Source: an uncultured Actinomycetes bacterium (GTDB lineage Bacteria > Actinomycetota > Actinomycetes > Nanopelagicales > Nanopelagicaceae). From it: 19,132 bases of DNA. The position numbers were made by a program, and so were the translations under genes. The notes beneath the pieces are model-generated. The model was not told the DNA's origin. It worked only from the letters and a program-made list of their open reading frames with translations, and made no database searches. This document shows positions 1-3,829 of this stretch, piece after piece. The DNA is taken from positions 1-19,132 of the forward strand of contig CAIVOW010000177.1 of assembly GCA_903907665.1 (NCBI GenBank). Reading direction: 5' to 3'. Positions within the stretch are counted from its first letter, which is position 1, and each line of letters begins with the position of its first letter.

Positions 1-20
1 TGAATTAATCTGAATTAATC
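1..20. repeat. 10-bp direct tandem duplication
   Basis: The unit TGAATTAATC occurs twice head to tail at the window edge. It may continue leftward outside the window. It belongs to a set of 9-11 bp tandem repeats at gene boundaries throughout the window. Confidence 0.85.
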
Positions 21-50
21 CGACTTTCAACTACTCTTTTGACTTTCCTG

Positions 51-75
51 ATTCTGCAGGATTCTGCAGGATTCT
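51..75. repeat. 10-bp tandem repeat, 2.5 copies
   Basis: The unit ATTCTGCAGG occurs twice, followed by a half unit ATTCT. No coding function is apparent. The exactness of the copies suggests a recent slippage duplication. Confidence 0.85.
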
Positions 76-91
76 CAGAGGCCACAGGTTT

Positions 92-115
92 TTCGGGTTA
101 TTCGGGTTATTCGGG
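92..115. repeat. 9-bp tandem repeat, about 2.7 copies
   Basis: The unit TTCGGGTTA occurs twice exactly, followed by a partial TTCGGG. It lies 17 bp after the previous tandem repeat, so two independent slippage-type arrays sit within 65 bp. Confidence 0.85.
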
Positions 116-169
116 GCAACTCCTCGGCCATAATGCAATGACCAAAAATGAGAGCTGGGAATTACCAAT

Positions 170-258
170 AAAAAAGCGAAGTCCCCGGGCGCACGATTCT
201 TTATTTGCCTTCCCCTTGCAAATAATGAACGGTTATCCGAGGACTTCGTGTGCTCAAC
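170..258 (-). ncRNA. Candidate small RNA ending in its own terminator
   Basis: Read on the - strand, 248-237 (CGAAGTCCTCGG) pairs with 188-177 (CCGGGGACTTCG) in a 12-bp stem. Inside it a second stem pairs 225-218 (TTATTTGC) with 208-201 (GCAAATAA). That inner stem extends by three more pairs (229-227 with 199-197) beyond one A-A mismatch. The outer stem is followed by six T residues (175-170), so the element ends as a rho-independent terminator. One outer pair is a G-U wobble only in the - strand RNA and would be a C-A mismatch on the + strand, which supports leftward transcription. With the promoter at 264-291 the RNA would be about 85-90 nt. I recognise no Rfam family. The alternative is that it is only the terminator of a longer leftward transcript. 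Confidence 0.5.
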
Positions 259-263
259 TTACG

Positions 264-291
264 AGAATAAACATTGAGAATCAAATGTAAA
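264..291 (-). promoter_or_regulatory. Predicted promoter of the leftward small RNA
   Basis: On the - strand a TTTACA box (291-286, five of six matches to the -35 consensus) is followed after 16 bp by TATTCT (269-264, four of six matches to the -10 consensus). Transcription would start near 255-258, just ahead of the long hairpin. It is a sequence match only. Confidence 0.4.
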
Positions 292-333
292 TGTCACTAT
301 CTGAGAGGAAAAAGAGCAAATAAATCGTGTTGA

Positions 334-362
334 AAGGGGCGATGTCTTTGCAATCACCCCTT
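334..362. other. Stable hairpin without poly-T
   Basis: AAGGGG (334-339) pairs with CCCCTT (357-362), and inside it GAT (341-343) pairs with ATC (353-355) across one mismatch. Neither strand has a T-run directly after it, so it is not an ordinary terminator. It could be part of the 5' leader of the metallopeptidase gene or of a longer leftward RNA. Confidence 0.35.
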
Positions 363-456
363 GGTGGATTTACCGTTCTACTCGCAAAGTGATAATCGCT
401 GATGTCTACGGGCGTCAGTCGGTTTGAGCACGAGTGAGCAGAAATCATTAGAGTCC

Positions 457-508
457 TGTTGATAAGGATGTGGAGAAAACGGGGATAACTCACGATGTCG
501 GTGGATAA
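457..508 (-). promoter_or_regulatory. Phased cluster of four DnaA-box-like 9-mers
   Basis: Four 9-mers in the same orientation resemble the DnaA box. Read on the - strand they are TTATCAACA (465-457), TTCTCCACA (477-469), TTATCCCCG (488-480) and TTATCCACC (508-500). The second fits the looser actinobacterial pattern TTNTCCACA exactly, and the first and last differ from TTATCCACA by one base each. Spacings of 12, 11 and 20 bp put them near the same helical face. The last box overlaps the first codons of the metallopeptidase gene. Binding by DnaA is inference. There is no dnaA or dnaN nearby, so I do not call an origin. Confidence 0.35.
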
Positions 509-1181
509 CTCGCAAGCGGCTTTCAACAGTGAGCCCTCGTCCCACAGGCAGCCTGATTTATATGTTCAAGAATTAATTTTCGGAGATATCTTCGACGGCG
601 TGGCCCAGAAATTAGAGCAGAAGCGAGCGCCCAAAGCGCTTCAGGCAGTTAAACCATCAAACCTTCCAGACTTTCGAGTTATCAGGAGCGCAAGGCGCAA
701 GCGGGGAATCTCAGCGATCCGGCAAAACGGCATCATTGAGATTCACATTCCAGATCGAATGACACGCAAGCAGGAGCGAGAGCTCATCCCTGAAATGATT
801 GGGGCGGTTCTGCGCAGAGAGGCTCGGGGTAAGCGAGGAAATCAAGCGTTAGAAGTCATGGCCCTTAAACTGCTTGCCGATTACTTGCCGGATTTTGATG
901 AAAGGCCAGCTTCGATTACCTGGCGCTCCATGAGGGAGAGATGGGGATCCTGCACAACCGTGGATCGAACCATTCGTATATCTGATCGCCTCAATGGAGC
1001 TCCTGAGTACGTGCTTTCCTGCGTTCTCTTTCACGAGCTGATCCACCTACGCGTGGCAGACCACAGTGAAGCTTTTTACGAACTCTTAGCCAGGTATCCA
1101 GATTTGGTACGGGCAGAATCATGGCTCGAAGGTTTTGAAGCGGGAATTCAAATAACGCCAGATTCTCCAATCCTGGCCTAA
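495..1181 (+). CDS. YgjP/DUF45-type zinc metallopeptidase-like protein
   Basis: A 228-residue protein of the YgjP-like (DUF45, M48-related) metallopeptidase family. The zinc site is visible as HELIH (residues 180-184, catalytic E181) and a third ligand in the DHSEAFY segment (H190). The family hallmark WGSC (150-153) lies ahead of the helix carrying HELIH. Residues 59-130 form the usual N-terminal part of the domain. The first 55 or so residues are a polar, non-conserved-looking extension. The start is uncertain: the ATG at 495 has only a GGGG stretch about ten bases upstream, and a GTG at 501 is equally possible. Substrates of this family are largely unknown, so only the fold and metal site are assigned. 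It has no signal peptide or membrane segment, so it should be cytosolic. A 312-bp gap separates it from the next gene. Confidence 0.85.
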   Translation: MSVDNSQAAFNSEPSSHRQPDLYVQELIFGDIFDGVAQKLEQKRAPKALQAVKPSNLPDFRVIRSARRKRGISAIRQNGIIEIHIPDRMTRKQERELIPEMIGAVLRREARGKRGNQALEVMALKLLADYLPDFDERPASITWRSMRERWGSCTTVDRTIRISDRLNGAPEYVLSCVLFHELIHLRVADHSEAFYELLARYPDLVRAESWLEGFEAGIQITPDSPILA

Positions 1182-1190
1182 CTTGCTGCT

Positions 1191-1217
1191 ACTGGCTAAT
1201 ACTGGCTAATACTGGCT
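1191..1217. repeat. 10-bp tandem repeat, 2.7 copies
   Basis: The unit ACTGGCTAAT occurs twice and is followed by a partial ACTGGCT. It lies ten bases after the stop of the metallopeptidase gene. Confidence 0.85.
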
Positions 1218-1337
1218 CTAGAGCTTCTTTGGGTTGGTTTTGAGCCTGCTTTAGCCCTCAGAGCGCGCCGAATAGCACTTGGCAGCGCCAGATAAGACCA
1301 GACACCAGAATCTTTACCCACAAAGTAGCGGTGATAT

Positions 1338-1428
1338 CCCCCTGTTGAGCGTGAGGGGGCTGTAATCTCTACGCATACGCACGCTCAGGTCGGGAGGCTC
1401 CCGGCTACGGCCTTACAAGGTTACTTGT
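1338..1428 (+). promoter_or_regulatory. Possible pseudoknot and hairpins in the DUF5679 leader
   Basis: CCCCCT (1338-1343) pairs with AGGGGG (1354-1359). The loop of that stem contains TGAGCGTG (1346-1353), which is exactly complementary to CACGCTCA (1380-1387), so the two stems would form an H-type pseudoknot. Two further hairpins follow: CGGGAG / CTCCCG (1391-1396 / 1398-1403) and ACAAG / CTTGT (1415-1419 / 1424-1428). All stems are perfect, so the strand is not proved by wobble pairs. The + strand is preferred because the DUF5679 gene starts 66 bases downstream. Confidence 0.35.
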
Positions 1429-1493
1429 GAGACATTTCTGGCAAGACATAGTGTCTTTCAGGAAAAGAGCGTCGCGGTGATTGGAGGAGCAAT

Positions 1494-1652
1494 ATGGCTG
1501 AGGAATATAAAGGTGAGGCTTACTGCGTTAAGTGCAAAGAGAAGCGTGCCTTCGAAGGTCACGTTAAAGTGTCAGATTCCGGTCGTCGTATGGCGCAAGG
1601 TATCTGCCCTGTATGCGGCACAAAAGTAAACCGTATTTTGGGTAAGGCTTAA
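1494..1652 (+). CDS. DUF5679 small zinc-ribbon protein
   Basis: A 52-residue protein beginning MAEEYKGEAYCVKCKEKR, which matches the DUF5679 family common in Actinobacteria. Two CxxC knuckles are visible, C11-x2-C14 and C38-x2-C41 in the segment GICPVCGTKVNRILGKA, giving a four-cysteine zinc site. The basic residues between and after the knuckles fit a nucleic-acid or ribosome-associated protein, but the function is not known. The start is secure: GGAGG (1483-1487) lies six bases ahead of the ATG. The gene has its own long structured leader and a terminator directly after it, so it is probably monocistronic and strongly expressed. Confidence 0.9.
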   Translation: MAEEYKGEAYCVKCKEKRAFEGHVKVSDSGRRMAQGICPVCGTKVNRILGKA

Positions 1653-1692
1653 ATCTTTCCCACGCAGGCCTAAGAGCCTCGATAAATCAAAG

Positions 1693-1742
1693 ACCGCAGC
1701 TTCATTGTTTGAGCAATCAAATGGAGGAGTTGCGGTTTTTTT
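1693..1742 (+). terminator. Rho-independent terminator after the DUF5679 gene
   Basis: ACCGCAGCTTC (1693-1703) pairs with GGAGTTGCGGT (1726-1736) in an 11-bp stem with two wobble pairs. The loop holds an inner ATTG/CAAT pair. The stem runs straight into a T-tract (1736-1742). It lies 40 bases after the stop codon. Confidence 0.85.
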
Positions 1743-1830
1743 ATTTCCGCCCGGTATAGAGAAGCCTGTGCAATCCCCAGTTTCGCGATTATCTCGGGCA
1801 GAAAAATAGAAATCCCATAACACTCTGCGA

Positions 1831-2943
1831 GTGCCTGACACCCAAAGCAAAATATCTACATCGACTGAACAATTCCCTCTACTCAAACCTGGATTAGTTG
1901 TTGCTTTTTTAAACCCCAATGAGTTCTACATTGGTGATGGCAGCGATGGGATCTACATACCAGCCCTTCCGTATCTCTCCATTGTCCGAGAGTGCAATGG
2001 TTCTCAATCCACTCGTAGCATCGCACTAATCTGCGGGGTTACTTTAGAGATCGCGAATTCATTTCTCCAAGAGTTGAAATCTCATAACTATCTTGAAATG
2101 CGCTCGCTACCACCGGCCCCCGTAGGACTAGATGAGCTCACTAATCACTACCGCGAGCGGCTGAAACCTGAGTATGACCTCTTTACGTGGAGAGACTCAA
2201 CATCAGATGGTGGAGTGAGTGAAATTTCTTCACGCAAAACTTTTGCCATCACAATTTTTGGCGAGAATCGGTTAGCTCGAGCGTTACTGGCAACACTTCA
2301 AGCTAGCGGATTTAGTCAAAGTTGGATCACCTCACCTTCTGGGCAACCTCACCAGCGAATAACGGCGAAAGATATTTGTGGGATCACTACCCGGCCATTA
2401 GATATAGGGCGAAAGCAGAGCGAATTTCATAAATCACTTATTTTAGGCGCTCAATTGAGCCACATTGAAGATAAACCTGCGCCGCAGATTCGACTGATTA
2501 TCTCCACCTCAGAAGTGGAAGCCGATACAGTTCAAAATTGGATGAGGGATGGGATTCCTCATATTCACATTTCGCAATCCGCGGCCCACTCAGTAGAGGT
2601 TGGTCCGCTCATACTTCCAGGCGTGCGAGCTTGTCTTAATTGCATACAACTCCACCGCCGCGATCATCTGCCACCCTTCATTACACGTGCAACGCTTGAA
2701 GCGCGCGCCGGGCAGGGGCCAAAAGAACTTACCGCTTCGTCCATAACTTTAATTGCCGGCGTATTAACACCTTATATCTGCGAATTTGCAGCACGTGGCA
2801 GCACATCCTTAATAGGCAACTCCATCACGGTAGATTTACTTGAACCGCTTCATCGCATGCGTTATCACCATTGGAACGTTCATCCTGAATGTGGATGTAG
2901 TTCCATTATGACGAGCCCAGCTAGAAATCAAGTATTCACTTAA
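1831..2943 (+). CDS. ThiF/E1-like protein with TOMM cyclodehydratase-type C-terminus
   Basis: A 370-residue protein that resembles the ThiF/E1-like proteins annotated as bacteriocin-biosynthesis cyclodehydratase or TOMM leader-peptide-binding proteins. Residues about 1-95 look like a small winged-helix/PqqD-like region. The middle begins with a Rossmann-like strand (FAITIFGENRLAR) whose glycine loop is degenerate. The C-terminal part carries the family signature: GPLILPGVRACLNC (C268, C271) and HPECGC (C354, C356), a probable four-cysteine zinc site. The weak nucleotide loop suggests a peptide-binding rather than an adenylating role. The GTG start lacks a ribosome binding site, and a CATAAC box lies 11 bases upstream, so a leaderless message is possible. 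Only one base separates its stop from the convergent whiB7 stop. Similar proteins occur near uvrD2 in other actinobacteria, so a link to a peptide product here is unproved. Confidence 0.7.
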   Translation: MPDTQSKISTSTEQFPLLKPGLVVAFLNPNEFYIGDGSDGIYIPALPYLSIVRECNGSQSTRSIALICGVTLEIANSFLQELKSHNYLEMRSLPPAPVGLDELTNHYRERLKPEYDLFTWRDSTSDGGVSEISSRKTFAITIFGENRLARALLATLQASGFSQSWITSPSGQPHQRITAKDICGITTRPLDIGRKQSEFHKSLILGAQLSHIEDKPAPQIRLIISTSEVEADTVQNWMRDGIPHIHISQSAAHSVEVGPLILPGVRACLNCIQLHRRDHLPPFITRATLEARAGQGPKELTASSITLIAGVLTPYICEFAARGSTSLIGNSITVDLLEPLHRMRYHHWNVHPECGCSSIMTSPARNQVFT

Positions 2944-2944
2944 G

Positions 2945-3379
2945 TTAGCTAGCAAGAGCTTCATCCAGATTGCTTAGGTCAGAATCTACTTCAGCTGTGG
3001 AGGCTGGCGTACCTACTAGCGCTACTGCTGCTACAGCAGGTACTGCCGCTACAGCAGGCAACAAACGTGGTCGCCCGACTGTGCGTTTTTGCGCAACGAC
3101 AACACCATTGTCGAATAATTCTCCGCCCCATACTCCGCACGGCTCGCTACGAGAGAGCGCGCCAGCTAAACAAGCAGATTTCATTGGACAACCACCGCAC
3201 GCACTTTTAGCCCGTGCAATTATCGCTGTATCTTCGGCGAAAAACATTTCGGGATCAAGTGTGTGGCAGGGTAAATCAAAGGCTCCCACTTCACCTTCTA
3301 ACGAAGTTACGTCACGAAGACCTATTAATTCGCTATCAGCCCACCCTGGGACCAATAACTCGCTCAGGAGAACTCCCAT
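2945..3379 (-). CDS. whiB7: WhiB7-family iron-sulfur transcription factor
   Basis: Numbered from the ATG at 3379, this is a 144-residue Wbl protein. The four cluster cysteines are C38 (in LPCHTLDPEMFF), C61 and C64 (CGGC) and C70, in the Wbl pattern C-xn-C-x2-C-x5-C. The beta-turn GVWGGELFDNG follows (82-92), then the WhiB7-specific AT-hook region KRTVGRPR (98-105). Known WhiB7 proteins bind the housekeeping sigma factor and activate intrinsic antibiotic-resistance genes. Two oddities: the usual Trp before GVWGG is Cys (EPC), giving a fifth cysteine, and the Arg before the GRPR core is Val. After the hook comes an unusual Ala/Val/Pro-rich tail with a tandem AVAAVP-type repeat. The ATG is preferred over a GTG three codons upstream because AAGGAAG lies eight bases ahead of it and abuts the GTG. 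Its position next to uvrD2 on the same strand matches mycobacteria. Confidence 0.9.
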   Translation of the reverse strand: MGVLLSELLVPGWADSELIGLRDVTSLEGEVGAFDLPCHTLDPEMFFAEDTAIIARAKSACGGCPMKSACLAGALSRSEPCGVWGGELFDNGVVVAQKRTVGRPRLLPAVAAVPAVAAVALVGTPASTAEVDSDLSNLDEALAS

Positions 3380-3447
3380 TGTTCTCACTTCCTTTCTCTC
3401 TATTCAACTAGTTCGATTCTTTTTGATTGAGTGGATTTATTGCTTAG

Positions 3448-3487
3448 AAAAAGCAAAAGGACCGCCATCCGATTGGATGAGCGGCCC
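3448..3487 (-). terminator. whiB7 leader terminator (attenuator)
   Basis: On the - strand GGGCCGCTCATCC (3487-3475) and GGATGGCGGTCC (3470-3459) form a 12-bp stem with one bulged T and a four-base loop, AATC. The T-tract TTTTGCTTTTT follows (3458-3448). It lies 20 bases after the leader ORF stop and 68 bases ahead of the whiB7 ATG, so it can shut off whiB7 transcription. Its 5' arm is shared with the antiterminator. Confidence 0.85.
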
Positions 3488-3540
3488 TGGTAGGGATTGA
3501 TATCGGGTTATCCGATACTCCCCCAGGTTCCGCTCGATCC
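3475..3540 (-). promoter_or_regulatory. Antiterminator that competes with the whiB7 leader terminator
   Basis: On the - strand GGATCGAGCGG (3540-3530, inside the last codons of the leader ORF) pairs with CCGCTCATCC (3484-3475, the terminator 5' arm). That gives ten pairs with one bulged C. The helix is continued inward by CCTGG / CCAGG (3527-3523 / 3490-3486), GGGA / TCCC, and TATCGG / CCGATA (3517-3512 / 3506-3501). The ORF stop codon TAA sits in the terminal loop. The structure and the terminator cannot coexist. A ribosome finishing the leader ORF would cover and break it. Confidence 0.7.
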
Positions 3541-3732
3541 ATAGCCTGCAAACTTGGCATTAGTTGCAAAGGTTGCATACTTGGCGTGAGCGTGTGTTGT
3601 TGGATGCCAGCTCGAAGTTACAGCTGTGCGAGATGAGATAACGCTTGCAGAGGCACCACGAAAAGACGCAGGTGTTGCTGCGCCAGATGTTGCAAGAATT
3701 TCAAAGGTCATAACGTCTGTTGAATTCAACAT
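3508..3732 (-). CDS. 74-residue leader ORF upstream of whiB7 (possible RiPP-like peptide)
   Basis: A small ORF with a near-ideal ribosome binding site (AAGGAG, 3744-3739, six bases ahead of the ATG), so it is very likely translated. The product has no cysteine and no membrane segment. Ser and Thr make up 23 of 74 residues, with much Ala and Gly. Near the C-terminus is a quasi-repeat AKYATFAT (50-57) / AKFAGYGS (59-66), followed by a GSSGTWGSIG tail. The last ten codons encode the antiterminator arm, so RNA structure constrains that part of the peptide. Position and geometry (ORF, stop, terminator, whiB7) fit a translated uORF of the kind known upstream of whiB7/wblC in actinobacteria, although 74 codons is long. 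A second reading is a ribosomally made, modified peptide precursor, given the composition and the ThiF/TOMM-like gene nearby. I favour the leader-peptide role. I recognise no family. Confidence 0.7.
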   Translation of the reverse strand: MLNSTDVMTFEILATSGAATPASFRGASASVISSRTAVTSSWHPTTHAHAKYATFATNAKFAGYGSSGTWGSIG

Positions 3733-3769
3733 GTGTTACTCCTTTTCTTCTGCTCGTAGCGTTTGCTCA

Positions 3770-3789
3770 TTCACGGTACTTACCGTGAA
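3770..3789 (-). promoter_or_regulatory. Perfect palindrome at the predicted start of the whiB7 leader transcript
   Basis: TTCACGGTA and TACCGTGAA are perfect inverted arms of 9 bp separated by two bases. On the - strand the palindrome begins five bases after a possible -10 box, so it would cover the first 20 transcribed bases. It could be an operator or a 5'-end hairpin that stabilises the message. Confidence 0.55.
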
Positions 3790-3794
3790 CCTCA

Positions 3795-3824
3795 AGGGTA
3801 CGGGGTTGCCTTCAGCCCGCGCAA
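3795..3824 (-). promoter_or_regulatory. Possible promoter of the whiB7 leader operon
   Basis: On the - strand TTGCGC (3824-3819) and TACCCT (3800-3795) are separated by 18 bp. Both boxes are weak matches, which would suit an activator-dependent promoter. Transcription would start near 3789, giving a leader of about 410 nt ahead of whiB7. Confidence 0.3.
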
Positions 3825-3829
3825 CTCAA

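Larger units (their letters stand above)
1..494. other. Gene-free left region with repeats and structured RNA signals
   Basis: No convincing protein gene is visible on either strand. The open frames here have no ribosome binding site and low-complexity or frame-shadow sequence. What the region does hold is listed separately: three short tandem repeats (1-20, 51-75, 92-115), a candidate leftward small RNA with promoter and terminator (about 170-291), a hairpin at 334-362 and a cluster of DnaA-box-like sites (457-508). The gene to the left lies outside the window. Confidence 0.6.
1182..1493 (+). other. Intergenic region, probable structured 5' leader of the DUF5679 gene
   Basis: No gene is supported. 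The region begins with a 10-bp tandem repeat and carries a dense run of secondary structure at 1338-1455, immediately upstream of the DUF5679 gene: a possible pseudoknot and three small hairpins. I recognise no riboswitch class. A short frame on the - strand (1321-1196, 41 codons from a GTG without a ribosome binding site) is noted but not called. Confidence 0.5.

Noticed and set aside
39..290. 83-codon + strand ORF
   Set aside because: No ribosome binding site. It is made largely from the short tandem repeats and crosses the small-RNA hairpin, with composition unlike a protein.
1..500. Chromosomal replication origin
   Set aside because: DnaA-box-like sites are present, but there is no dnaA, dnaN or gyrB and no clear AT-rich unwinding element next to them.
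281..526. 81-codon - strand ORF
   Set aside because: It starts inside the metallopeptidase gene, has no ribosome binding site and resembles no protein family.
1196..1321. 41-codon - strand frame (GTG start, segment SGVWSYLALPSAIRRALRAK looks protein-like)
   Set aside because: No ATG and no ribosome binding site. The frame is closed upstream by a stop, and its end falls in the tandem repeat. A remnant of a gene is possible but not supportable. A tblastn search of relatives would decide.
1572..1919. 115-codon - strand ORF
   Set aside because: It runs antisense through the DUF5679 gene, its terminator and the start of the ThiF-like gene.
2970..3500. 176-codon + strand ORF
   Set aside because: It is the antisense shadow of whiB7 and its terminator. 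The - strand frame has the complete Wbl and AT-hook signature.
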